A stretch of 64,000 nt of DNA, taken from positions 12,524,001 through 12,588,000 of the forward strand of contig CM106585.1 of assembly GCA_048013815.1 (NCBI GenBank), read 5' to 3'. Under the pieces are notes generated by a model. It had not been told where the DNA came from and made no database searches. It was given only the letters and a program-made list of their open reading frames with translations. A program made the translations under genes and the position numbers. The DNA is from Setoptus koraiensis. Taxonomy: Eukaryota > Arthropoda. Positions 29,519 to 44,300 of this stretch are shown here, piece after piece. The first letter of the stretch is position 1. Each line of letters opens with the position of its first letter.

Positions 29519-32500
29519 ATGCCTACCAAAAATACACAACCAATGGACAACTCTATGCAAGGAAGCATAACTATGACAGTTAACAACCAACCTGATAGCT
29601 CGTCACTTCAGACGGCCAATAATGAATCTACATTGGACGCCACAGATCCAGAACAAAATTTATTAGACAATAATAATCACAACAATGGAGATAGTGATAA
29701 TTCTAACCATTTAACATCGTCATCACAACAGCCACAAAATAACAATATATCAGAATCGTCAACAAATCAACAGAGTGATTCGCCAAAACGCAATCCATTT
29801 GAGGATCTATTCTCGACAGAGCCATGGGGTAGGACCATTATTCAACAAGATACTCCGTGGGAGCTTCCTCCGTCACCTTCGCAGGCGACAGGTACTAGTA
29901 ACTCAAGCATCTCAACATCATCTAATGGCAATCAAGTTGTATCAATTAATTCGGCTGCAACCAGTGTTGCCGCTGTGATAGCTTCCAACAATTTAACTTC
30001 TAATGGTTGTGAGGTGTGGAAAAATTCTGGTAATGACAATAACAATCAAAATTTGAACCATCATAATAACCATATGCACCATAATAATAGTTCAAGCTCG
30101 TCCGTTGTTACTTTAGACCCATTGACACGTTTTACTTCTATATTAGACTATGATTTCTCAGCTCAGCAACCACCAAATCATGCCGCCCAAGGTAGACTCA
30201 ATCAACAATCAGCACATCATTTGCATGCATCTATGATACGACAACCCCATGCTCCCAATAACATGGCGAATTTCGCACAAGCACAAATGAAACCTCGCCC
30301 TGCTACCGCATGGAATGGCGCAGCATCTTCGATATTATCCTCAACGACTATCAGTGATGATATAGACCCTAATAAAATGTGGTCAGGCCTACCTGATGGA
30401 GGTGACCAACCACAAAATCACCTTATAGCTTCAGGACACCATCTCAATAATGGTTTAAATTCTGGTAACAACAATCTGCGTCAACCGCAACCTACAAGCA
30501 ACATACCCTCATCTTGGGTTAGGCCAGACAAAACGAATTTGGTCTCAAATGCTGGTTCGATGGGAGTGAATCAGAATACCATGTGGGACAGTACGGGACC
30601 TCACAATAATAAGCAATGGATGAGCTCTAACCCGTCTGGTGGTTGGACAGAGGCTGACAGCCTAGTAGGCAATGCTGCTTCAATGATTGCTGCCATGTCA
30701 GCAGGTATGAACACTAACAATCTAAGACCATCTGGTATGCCAATGCGGCCCACTAACACATTAGTTCAAGGACAAGACTGTGCTTTTGCATCAAATTCCT
30801 GGGCATCAGCTGTGAACAAATCTCCTCCAGCAGGAAACTACGATTCCTCCGGGGGTGGCATCGGTACCTGGTCACCAGTCTCTAGTGGTGGCAATAAACC
30901 TGGATCTAGATGGGACGCAGATGGATCTGAGAACGGAAAAGGTGATATGGGAAGATTTGATGATGGCACGGCTATTTGGGGAAGTCCTGCACAAACTAAA
31001 GTTAGTGGTGTTGATTGGGTCGAGAAAACTGGCGATCCCAATGGTGGTAGTAACGACAAAACCCGCTCGATGGGAAATAGTCACAACACACAAGCATTTC
31101 GTCCCCAGCAACCTTCATCATCTGCTAGTCTACTTATGTCATCTGCTACTAGTCCTTCAAATCAGCAGGTTCGCAGCCAGCAAGTTCTGAAACAACCCTT
31201 AATATCTCAAAATGTAAGTAAATCAATAGTGGAACTGCTCACTCATGTTGAAGTTGAGAATATTCGATCAATTCATTCTAATGACAAACTTTTCTATCTT
31301 GCCTTCTAGTTTGATCAAGTGCATCAACCATCCAATGCCCTATCAAGCCAACCATCAAATCAGCCAAATCGAATTCTCGGATTGTCGTCTAACGTTCCTT
31401 CCACACAGCAATTGAAGCATATGGTTCAACAGATCCAGATCGCGGTCCAAGCTGGACATCTCAATGCTCAGGTAAGTGGATTTTTGTCGCTTTTGAATTT
31501 AACGTGCACAAGTTCCCGAACTAATTTCTTTTATTCTTTCTTTTCACGATCCCTCTCATAGATACTAAATCAGCCTTTAGCACCTATAACATTGCAGCTC
31601 CTGTATCAACTGTTGCAACAAATCAAAGTTTTACACCAGCTGCAATTGCAAGCATCTCAACAGTACAATAAATCCGGCAATCATCCTGCGGCGTCAATAA
31701 ATGTACAAATAACTAAGACCAAACAGACTATACTAAATTTACAAAATCAAATTGCTGCTCAACAGGCAGTATTTTTGAAGCAAACTCAGACACACAACAT
31801 TTCATCGCAACAACCATCGATACCAACCATTGCTGCTGGTGGCGTTGGTGGTATCGGTGGGCCAACCCTACCTCCAGGTATCTCTCAATCAGGTGATAAC
31901 TTCCGGACAAGTACTGCAAGTGATATTCACAATCAAGTTATTATGAATAATGCATCAGGCCTTGACGGTTTTGGTACAAATGGCCTAACAAATAATTTGA
32001 ATAACATGAGCATTGGTGGAGGTGCCATGGCCAACTCGCGCTTCGATCAACCATGGAGAGCACCTGCTACTCAACAGCAAACCATTGCTTCTTCATCATT
32101 CTCTAACAATAATTTAATTAACAATTCAAACAATATGCAAAAATCAATTCTGAATAGTGGTGGAAATGGTGGTAATAACTCTCTAGGCAACTCACCCTTC
32201 GTAAGTGTGCCCCCAAGTAATGAATTTGCACGAGCACCGGGACCAGGATCGTCTATGATGGATAGCAAACCATTCGCCATGGGAAATCGTTCCTCTGCAT
32301 GGTCCGCATTCGGAGCAAGTGAATCAGAGCCTGAATGGCCAAACACAACAACTAGCGGAATCTCTGCAAACAACTCATCTCAGCGTAAGTATTAGAGAAA
32401 AGAATGGACCGTATGTCAACTTTATCTGCGAATATATTATGTTTAAATTTGTTTTGTACTATAACACCTTGATTTTACTTGCTTCTCATCATAGCACCGA

Positions 32501-32658
32501 CGAACGCATTTGACTTAGTCCCCGAATTCGAACCAGGAAAGCCATGGAGAGGCACTATGCTAATGAAAAGCATCGAGGATGATCCAACTATGACACCAGG
32601 GAGCGTGGCTAGATCCTTGGCACCTCAAAGAAAAACGATATGGTCCGATGAATTATGA
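29519..32658 (+). CDS. gw: GW182/TNRC6 (gawky) miRNA effector, without RRM
   Basis: Four exons, 29519-31213, 31310-31471, 31562-32384 and 32495-32658, join to 947 aa. GW182 proteins bind Argonaute and recruit deadenylases to miRNA targets. Many isolated Trp residues in Gly/Ser/Asn context (SNSWASAVN, GTWSPVSSGG, TAIWGSPAQ, VDWVEKTGD) form the Argonaute-binding region. LKHMVQQIQIAVQAGHLNAQ-ILNQPLAPITLQLLYQLLQQI is the family Q-rich domain, and FEPGKPWRGT with SIEDDPTMTPGSV is the conserved M2 segment. The protein ends right after this (APQRKTIWSDEL), so the RRM and C-terminal silencing region are absent. No RRM-like frame is seen before the next gene. The first ~145 codons were copied into the two TMEM242 chimeras. 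Confidence 0.9.
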
Positions 32659-33389
32659 ATGATGGATTATGAATTACCATAAATGCGATTTTTACTACTA
32701 TTTGATACACATATGGGATGCCTGATACTATAACAAATCTGATTTTCGGTTAGATTGTTAAATGTGCATGACCAATCATTCTACCCGATTGTCTCGTCTG
32801 TGAAGTTTGTATCATTGTTTGCACCAGTCAAGGTCTACTAATCCCGTGATAGGATACATGGAATTCCATGTCTTCCATTCGTCGTTTTCGTCGTCAACAG
32901 AATTATTGTCGTCGAAATGCGCCGTTCTGTCAGTCATGGCATTCTACTTAACACCATTGCACTATTCATATGACTAATTCATTCGACTTGCATTCAAGAA
33001 CCACTCAGTAATATAAAGAATATGATTTTACCTCCTTCAGATCAATAGAAAATATAAGCTCACCTAATAATATACCTCTCAAACTGCAGTGCAACACTTG
33101 TGTGCATATTCTCTTCTCTCTCACTATTGTTGTCACTCACTTGGGTGCGCCCAAATCATAGTCATGTCTCAAATTGTTAGAATTACAACTTTCACGAAGT
33201 TCTGCAATTAAATGTTACAAACCTGGTTAGTTTTGTGCCCAGTAAGGAACTGCGCAGTCTAGTGATGATCTGTCCCATCTATGTTGCAAATCTTAAGGAG
33301 AATGATTTTCCAACTTTAAATCATAATTCAATCAATTTTATTAACACTTATTTTACAACTCATTGTCTAGTACTAAAATAAAGAACTTA
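32659..33389. other. Intergenic downstream of GW182
   Basis: No open frame resembling the missing GW182 RRM was seen. The second half is AT-rich and leads into the next gene. Confidence 0.5.
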
Positions 33390-34401
33390 ATGCATACTCG
33401 AGTATTCTTCTTGTCATTACCGTTGGTCCTCTTGTTGATTATATCGGCAACTTATGAAGTGACCATGATAGTAAACAGTCCAGTTCGAAAACAAAATAAC
33501 TTTGTCAAGAGAGATTCTAGATTATTTCCATTCAGATGGAATATTCCAAATGTGTTCAACAATAACAAAAAACCAGCTCCTGTGTATCTATTAAGTGGCA
33601 CTGTCTGCAGATACATCAACTTAGTTCCAATATGTACCTATATGTCTACTTCGGGAGTTGCCATGACTTCGGCAGGTAAGTTGTCGCTACCTCAATATCT
33701 ACTATATCTGCTTTGTTTAAATTAGTAACAATCTACGTTGAATAAAAATTGATGATGTAACTTGAACATTCAATCGGTGTCCAGCAATGACTGCGGGACA
33801 ACTTGTTACAAGACCCACTGGTGGAACTTCGAGCACTTCAGGTAGTCAAGCAAATGTCCAGCGTCCGGGTCAATCTGGAGGTAGCTCAGTTACAATGAGT
33901 GGTCAACGTCCGACGCAATCTGGAGGAAGTGGTACTGCTACACAACGTCCTGCACAATCGGGGGGAAGTTCCGGTGGATCCAGTGGGCAACGTCCGCAAT
34001 CCGGAAGTCAACAAGGATCATCACAATCGGGTATGAGCAGTGGTGGTCAACGTGGTTCAACTCAATCTAATGGAGGTTTTAATTTAGGCGCCCCCCTCTC
34101 GTTGGGTAGCCCTCTCTCGCTGGGCGCAATTTACGACGACAATGAAGCAGTGAGGAATATCGCCAATGTACAATTAAACTTGAATCCTTCAGAGAGTTCA
34201 ACTCCTTCTGATGAGTCTGAAGAGACTAGTCATCATCAACAAGACGATTTAGGCACTTTAACCAGCGTTCCGGCATTCGAGAGGAAGCAACAACCTGAAA
34301 ATATATCTACAAGGCAAGATTCTGTGCAACCAATAGGATATTTGGTTGTGAAAAAGAAGTCCCCTTTGAAATTGGGCAACGTGTTGCGATTAAAAAAGTA
34401 A
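33390..34401 (+). CDS. Secreted Gln/Ser/Gly-rich repeat protein
   Basis: Two exons, 33390-33675 and 33785-34401, join in phase 1 to 300 aa. A strong signal peptide (about 1-27, TRVFFLSLPLVLLLIISA) indicates secretion. A KRD dibasic site follows near residue 45, and GTVCRYINLVPICTYM gives two cysteines able to pair. Exon 2 opens with four imperfect QRP-x-QSGGS repeats and a Ser/Gly/Gln-rich stretch, then LGAPLSLGSPLSLGAIYDDN and a Lys-rich end. No family was recognised. The composition suggests a structural or salivary/cuticular secretion, or a silk- or cement-like component; that is inference. Confidence 0.75.
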
Positions 34402-36622
<2,221 letters not shown>

Positions 36623-36765
36623 GCGCTTGCACGCATTCAACACTCGATACATCTCATTTTAAAAGAAAAAACAATTCAATAATCATTCAGTACTAATTAT
36701 GAGCATCGATTTTCTAAAGACAGTAGAACAAAACATCGTACACAGACACGTAACTCGAATCGCGC

Positions 36766-37587
36766 CTAATCGGAACGCTTATCGGAATTTATTAAATAAC
36801 TAGTACTTAACTGATGCTTTGAAGCCTTTTGTAATGTTAGCTCGCGTCTATGTTGTCTTTCTAGTATGCCCTTGCGAGGCTTCGATTTTTTAATAAATTT
36901 AAGCCATACTAACAAAACAAAGACGATCGTAATTGCACACAAAAAATAGAATGAATATGTGCCAAATCCCATTGTAGATGTGGCATTATTTATCTTTTTA
37001 TAATGCTTTTCTTTCTCATGATCATCTAAATGATGAAAATAGGAATGTTTATGGTGATCGTTGGGGTCAACATAATCTAAAGTGAATTCAAGTCCACATG
37101 ATCCGACTAGCTTATGTTCGTCTTCGGCATATTCATAACCCTCACAAATGACCTCAATATGGTTAAATTTAACCCGATCGCTCATTTTACCATCGTTCGA
37201 TTCACATTCCCAATTGATTGTGAAACCGTCGTTAGAATATCCTTCATGTCTACATTGGACAGACTGAGCGAGAGATATTATTAATCAATCTACTTTTTCT
37301 TTTGTTGAACATTCAAGACAAACAATATGTCTAATACTTACATTTGGAGTGAAGAGTTTGCATCCGGCTGTCCCGCCGACGCAGGACAGTTGTGGTATGG
37401 AATGTGTCCTCCGATATGTAGTTCTTCTGCCACGATAAAAGGTGAGCACATCTCCTAATTGTAAAATGGCTCGATCTTTTGGTACTCTTTCAATACCGTC
37501 TTGCTTCTGATCTTGATCATGTGAGCATATAGTGGTTGCACCGCTCAATAAGGCCAAAAATATAAAAAATGAAATTGTACTCGACAT
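36766..37587 (-). CDS. SARAF: SARAF, store-operated calcium entry regulator
   Basis: Two exons, 37587-37342 and 37263-36766, join in phase 0 to 247 aa. SARAF is an ER membrane protein that turns off STIM-Orai calcium entry. A signal peptide (SFFIFLALLSGATTIC) precedes the luminal domain with LTFYRGRRTTYRRTHSIPQL, SCVGGTAGCKLFTP, the splice-spanning SVQCRHEGY, and VICEGYEYAEDEHKLVGSCG. One transmembrane helix (about 188-206, YSFYFLCAITIVFVLLVWL) precedes a short basic cytosolic tail. The tail is shorter than in vertebrates and lacks the Pro/Gly-rich segment. The intron is 78 bases. Confidence 0.93.
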
Positions 37588-38028
37588 TACAAAAAATGTG
37601 TCCTCCTTTATCTCAGGAATACTTGATAAAGATGGTCATCAATCGATTAATAGATTCTATATGATTAATATCAACATACATCGACAAAACTTTGATCATT
37701 TGAAGTTCTTTCAGACTTATGATGTTGGGTAACACAGCTGATCGCATTCTGAGTCACCTGTGTTGCATCAAGATGGACGATGCCGACAAGTGTTCGCCGA
37801 AGAAACGCGGAATGAAGAAGTAGTGTACGAAAGCGAATGAGGAATGTCTTCCCTACTAACGGCCTACATTGTTCATAGATTAGAGCTACTGTTGTGACTT
37901 AAAAGATTACGATAGAGCATCACAAGAATGACAAAGTCAGATTCTACGATCAAACTCGTTAATGTTGAAAATCAATATCAAATTATAATGGTTTATTATG
38001 CTTCAATTACAAGTTATCTATTCTCAAT
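37588..38028. other. Intergenic, SARAF to His/Lys-rich gene
   Basis: No supported gene. AT-rich, with the SARAF promoter presumably at the left and the 3' end of the next gene at the right. Confidence 0.45.
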
Positions 38029-41000
38029 TCAGTGGGTTTTTTTCGTTTCAACTGTCTTGACTACTTTCTTTTCTGGTGTACTAGCGCTGTGATGATGTCC
38101 ATGGTGGTGTTTTTTATCGTGGTTATAATCAAATATATGCACGCCCTTGCCGTGAGCCTTTTTGTCCATCCATTTCACCAGAGTTCTAATATTCATACAA
38201 ATGATAATGTACAATAGTTAGAAGGGAATTAGATGAATAATGTAGAGTGTAGATACAGTGTGCATATGAGAGAAAAGAAACGAGGTAATGAATCGGAAAT
38301 TGTGCATCGATTCAATTAAAGTTGGACAGATAGGTTGTGTTTGTTTGTTTGGTCGCCACCGCACGAGAGCGACATCCACGAGGGTGACACAACAATTGAT
38401 TCGTTTCAATTATACGGACACAATGTGACAGTGCTCAACTCGCTTCTTTTTCACCTGTCAATGTCGCAATGGGTAACACTCATTCTTAATGCCTAGTCCG
38501 ACATGCATTCTTTTACATTTCAATAATTGAGCGTCGTCAACTGACAAGTCGGTATTCATTGAGGAGATAGCCAAAAAGACAGTTTGTGCAGTGATTATGG
38601 TGGTTGTTAGCACAATAGGCATGATCGTAATAATAACGAGTTGAATCTCTTCCTATTGTCACCACCAGTTGTTTGTGTTAACCACAACAACAACTACGAC
38701 CACGACGACTATTAGGGTAACGCTGATGTAACAGGTGAGCAGTGAGTGACGCTTCACTAGATGCCCGTCATATCCAATATCATCGTTGATGGCAATCGAT
38801 GACGGCAAGCGATACTGCTGTTGAGAATTTCATCGTATTCATTGTCATCACCATAATGACTGGGATTATTATTTCCATTGGACTTCCGATTCAAGAATAC
38901 GGATTCATAAGGGAAAACACACAAATGTTTGAATCTATTGTCAACTACTTACTTGAAATGCGATTTGTGTCCATCTTCCTTCCTTTCGACTGATCATGCA
39001 ATTGTGAGTGTGTGTGTGCGTTGAATTAAAACGATTAAATGAGTAAATGAAGACGGCAACATAATGATTTGTTGAGATCGTTGGTTGGTGTTTGGCGATT
39101 GGAAAATAAAGAGAAAAAAAGTGAGCAGTTACAATTAGCATAGAGATTGTTGGTTGTTAGCTGATTGTTAGCAATTATTACAAGATGCAAAATTCATGCA
39201 TAAAGTAGATGGTGACATAGGCCAAGAGCACTTACTCGTATGCTTGTGATTTCCTCGCTTGTAGCCGAACTTCCAAGCTCCCTTCTTGGGCACCTCTCGG
39301 TATCTGGTCAGATGTACAGTTAGATTTAGGGTTAGTTTTATACACTCAGTTTAGACAGGGTATGGTAATAGGGTAACGGGATGATAAAACAAGGAAGTCA
39401 ATTGATGATAAGCGCAACATTGCGCCTAGGAATGTCAGTTTTCGTTTTTTTTTTTTTCACATTGCCTTCACTTACTCGTAGTATTTTCCATGATCCACAT
39501 GGTGACCCCCACCGCCGTGACCGTGATGGCTATGGCCGTGATGATAAGACTTGCTCTTCTTCTTTGGCTTCTTGGCCTTCTTTTTCTTTGGTTTCTTCTT
39601 CTTCTTCTTCTTCTTTGGCTTCTTGGCCTTCTTCTTGTGTCCACCGCTGTACTTCTTCTTCTTTTTATGGTGATGCCCGGCGGCCATTTCCATCGGGCCC
39701 CGACTAATCGATTGTGGATGATGTTGCTTAGAACGTGGCACTATTGAATGTTTTGTACGACCCGTAGATTGTTGCGTTTGTCTGTCTGTGTCATGGTCAT
39801 TGTTGCCCGATGATGATGATTCAGCAACTTTGGCCTCTTGACCATTTGGCCGTTTATGATGGCTAGACGACGATTGTTGCTGATGCTGCTTCTGGACAGG
39901 TGCCGCTGCTGCTGACGGTGGTTGCTCTGAATCAAGCTTGAATCTTGGCTCTTTTTTAATCATTAACTCAGACACTGGCTTTGGCGCCGAACGATAAACA
40001 GGCGGCGGGCTGTTTCTTCTTGTCTTAAAGTTTATTTGTTCATTGCTGTCCCTCATCATCATGGACTGGCTATTTTGGCCTTGATGATCATCAGCATCTC
40101 CCCCGTTCGCGCCGTCTGAAGATTTAAGTTTTCGGGAATTTCGAGTTTGCGGTAAGTTATCAGTATCAATTCCTGTTGTTTCTGGATTGTTGTCAACCAA
40201 GTTTTCTGTTGTACTTGTATTGTCCGTTGCATCGTCGTTATTGTCGCTATGTCTACGTTTCATCCTTGTCTGTGATCTATCCGGCTCTGTTTGATGTTGG
40301 CCATTTTGTTCATTTTGATCATTGTTTGTCACGTCACCGGGCTCAACCAACTGGTTACTAGGATCGTCGTTATCATCATTATTACCAGTCTGTCTATTAT
40401 CATTGCTCATGTCATTGTCATCTCGATCATTACCAGTGTTACTATTATCACTATTTTGTTGTTGTTGTTGTTGTGAATTTGCGCCAACGAATGGCGACAC
40501 ATGATTTTGTGATCGAATCGATGCCGAACCATGCTGCGACGGATGACGACTCCATTGCATCGTTGACAGATTGGCCACCATTTTATCACTAGTGTCTTGT
40601 TGCTGATCGTCTGCTGGCTGCTGCTGCGGTTGTTCATCTTCAATTGGTTCACCCATCTCATTCAATGGTTCACCTGTCGATGGTTTCACTCTCATTGGAT
40701 AGGCTGTATCAATTGAGTTTCTGTGTTGTTGCTGTCGCTTACTAATACGACGCCTAAAATCAATTTGGTTAGTGCCATCGAGCAACTGTTGCTGTTGACC
40801 GTTAGCCGTCACATATTGATCATTGTTGTCGCTGGCCAACGCGGCCGGCCAAAGCCAATTCTCTTGATTGACCAAGGCGGCTGATTCACCTGCTGCTGAT
40901 GTTGTTGTTGATGTTGCTGCTGTAATTGGCGACAAAGCTGGTGTTGCTGCTGCTCCTGGTGACGATACTGGGGCGGCCAAAGATTTCTCGATGTACCTCG

Positions 41001-41370
41001 TTGATTCATAAATTGGCGCTTCTTTTGTTGGATGAATCATAGTAATCATCATGCTATTATTGGTTGAAGCCATTGAGTTGTCACTGGTCACTACTGGCAC
41101 ACCATTCTGACATTTTACACCTGTTGCTGCTATTATTAATTGTGGCGGAGACAGTCTCTCGCCTGGCGCAACAACAATTGGTTGTTGTTGTTGTAGTTGT
41201 TGTTGCTGTTGCTGTAAATAGAGTGGAGACGATGATTGACATCTGCATGATGACCACGGCGCTGATAATAATGCCGCAGCTGAATAAAATACAATGGTGA
41301 GCATTGTAATGGTCATTGTGGTGCCTTTACGGCGCCTCCTCGAAACGGTTGATTTTGACGGACTATCCAT
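38029..41370 (-). CDS. Secreted His/Lys-rich arthropod-type protein
   Basis: Four exons, 41370-39476, 39303-39236, 38989-38953 and 38185-38029, join in frame to 718 aa; phases 2, 1 and 2 are consistent. An N-terminal hydrophobic segment (about 18-37, MTITMLTIVFYSAAALLSA) follows an Arg/Lys cluster, so it is a signal peptide or signal anchor. Most of exon 1 is Gln/Asn/Asp/Ser-rich. Its end is a Lys block (PKKKKKKKKPKKKKAKKP) and a His/Gly block. The small exons encode EYREVPKKGAWKFGYKRGN, an IERKED segment and TLVKWMDKKAHGKGVHIFDY; similar KFGYKRGN...VKW.DK...DYNH modules occur, as far as remembered, in insect secreted proteins of unknown function. A cuticle or matrix role is possible but unproven. 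Confidence 0.7.
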
Positions 41371-44300
41371 ATTGTGTTTCTAAAAATATGTGTTTGTGTA
41401 AGTGTGTTGTCAACTTGCGGACGTATGTAATTGTCCGTTTGTGTACATTTGAGTTACAATGTCTTCACTTTATAGCGTCTATTTTGAGCTAACGAATCTG
41501 TAGCAATCCGTTGCACTCTAAAGAGAATTAATTTCAATTAATCTGCCTGCTGAACAAATGTTGTGTGTTTGTTTACTTGCTCTGTCGCTGATTGATTTAT
41601 TTTCAGAGGTTTCGGTTGCACTCGTGCCTATGATAAAGAAGCGAATATCAATAACTTGCTGATTACATAGCTACTATTTCCATCCGTTAGAAAGTGTTTT
41701 CACGAAACTGTTGGGTTGAAGGTGAAATCAATAGTGACTTTTGGCAATTCAACATTGCGCTCTGCTACCACTGCTACCTTGACATAATCATGCAACTGCA
41801 ATAAGATGAGATGACTCGTGAATGAAAGAGAGACAGAGCGGCTCAACAATGTATATACATACATGTTTTGGTGACTGGCGGCACTCAATTACATAATAGC
41901 TCCCAATAGCTGGCTGTATCTTATGGCGGGGGTGGAGTAAACTTTGGCTTGCTCGCTCGCTCTCTCTCTCTAGAGCTTGCATTATTTGTCGTCGTGAATC
42001 TTGTCTAAACAACTCAACTACCGATCTTGGTAGCGTATGTTTGACGCTCTTTAGACTACTAATGTAGTAATGTCTTGCAATGCCGATATATGATGCCGTT
42101 ATAATGCCGTTATAGCGCCGGTGTACACAGTGTAATGGCGGCAACTAACTACGACAGCTTTAACTAACCAACACACGGCTAAACCGAAACCACAAACAAA
42201 TTACGGCTTCATGAACGCCAAAAAGGGCTACCACCAAATGTAATTGTTAAACAGTGCGTCTGCCAACTAAATGTCTTTTTACTGCTGCCAATGAGCCTGT
42301 CAGCTCTATCCTAGTCACCTCTAGTTTGTTTGTGCCACCAACGACGCCCGATAGTGCCAACGCACTCAATTTTCTGTTAGGTACCGTAGGCCAAATAACG
42401 GGGACGGCAGCGTAGCCTCTAGTTCCGTTTCTCTTGCTTTTGCTCGGTCTGTCAACAATTGCGAAAATTCCCGACAACAACAACAACAACAACGACAACA
42501 AATCTTGTGGAATCTTGTTAGCCTGCAGATTAATGCGTGCGCGAAGCTACAGGTTACAGAGTTACAAGTGCACACAAACAGTTTGTCTCTCTTCCCCTAT
42601 GGTCGCCAAAACTAATTAGACGCCGATCAATCAGCATAGGCAAAGATTGTTGTTGCTTAAGTTGCACAAAGTTATGTAAGTCGCTGCTGTGATTCGCAAG
42701 CGACCACTCTATCTGGTACTGTACCTTGGAGTACAAACAACATTCAAAGAAAATCTCTGCTGAATGAACGCAATGAATAAACCGACGGACGACACAATAT
42801 ACAAAAGCACACATACATAATAACTGTGTTGTTATCGGTAATTAGATCACTCATTTGATTTGACCATATATTCACCTACCATTAATGCACACAATTGATG
42901 GTCGTGTTTTGTTTGACCAGTGCTACGCAAGCGGTCACTTGCACTAGAGACCTAGTTGATCTAACGCTCTTGTGAGGTTAGCCCAGGTTGTTTAGCAATT
43001 GATTTGTGTCTCATCTCTCTTGATATGTTTGATCTAAACAAATTGAATTTAGCTCGAAAGTTCACGACTCTTTTACCAGAACTTTTCACTTTTGTCCAAG
43101 CAAAAGAGAAGATTTTCACTGGAGTGACAACTTACAATAGCCGGACACACAATGTCAACTACATATTACAGATTACAGATTGTCAAGAGAAGATGGTAAA
43201 ATTAACAACAATTTTGCACACAATCTTGGTCATGACAATTACTGAACTTTAGAATGGGCCTAACATCAACAAATGACAAGTGATAAAGGACAAACGACAA
43301 CAGACAAGTGACATGTGACAAATATGAAGATGACACACATGTACTGTGTACTTGCGGTGGCCATCTAGTATATGATAGGCATACAATAGATTACACCATA
43401 ACTTGTCAGAAATTACACACAATTTTCTAGTTATTACATTTTATTACATAACATAATAGCGGCGACACAGTAGTTTAGTATTGGCTTATATTGTGCCTAC
43501 TATGTCAGTGTAATTGCATGGTGGCTGGCCAATGATCTTCCATTTCCTATTTGTTACCATTGAATTGCGGTGAATCTCTGTCTCTTCTTCAGTTTCACAT
43601 TTGCACACAACACCTTTGTCAATCGACAAATATACCAATTGCATTTCCAATCTCAAAGATATGACCGCTTTCTAATGAGCATCTTGGGGTGCTCTCACTT
43701 TACTCGAGGGTGCTCTAACTCTTGAGAAAATTGATTGATTCATTCCACAGGCATTATCACAGGCACACTCACAACTTGTCAAGCACTAGCTAGATAGATA
43801 GAGTTGACATTAAGACAAACTGGATTAACTGTCACTCACATTTATTCAATAGGTCGTCATCAACATTTAATACAGTTAGCACTTTTGCTTCACACTTCTA
43901 CTCATCTATTAGCCAGCAAAGCTGAAAATTATAAAATACAATTGCTCTAGTGCAAAGAGCTGAAACTGTCAACAGAGGTCATTATCAATTATCAAAGAAC
44001 GCATTTCATCATCATATGTTGTTTTTGATTCCGTTTTGTTTCTTTTCACTAGATCTGACTCGACTTGACTTGACTTCACAAGCTTGATATGGTGCTAAAA
44101 TTGCTTGTCTCGCAATAAGTCGCATCATTGAGTGCATGAATGCCGCTATCGACCACCGTTTACGCTGATCATGAACTTGATCTTCGCTTTTTCTAAGTCA
44201 CTATCCGAGCGACTTATCTACTGTTCACTTGACACCCAGTCACTTACAAGTTGCAAGTTACAGGTTGCCCATTGTTTCGGAAATGTGTGACATAATCACA

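Larger units (their letters stand above)
28305..29756. repeat. Inverted-duplication arm B (GW182 5' region)
   Basis: Reverse-complement relative of arm A (25637-26645). Shared blocks include CACGCCAGGCCAGCCACA (28313-28330), GCGTTGCATTGGCGCATCAG, GAATGTTGTATGGTG, GGGCTTTCAATTGTCTGA, the leader 29219-29316, and the first ~235 bases of GW182 coding sequence. It holds three foldback elements, two of them without an equivalent in arm A. Confidence 0.8.

Noticed and set aside
43004-43252. 82-codon plus-strand frame in the 41.4-44.7 kb gap
   Set aside because: Length is within chance expectation for AT-rich DNA; no motif or splice context.
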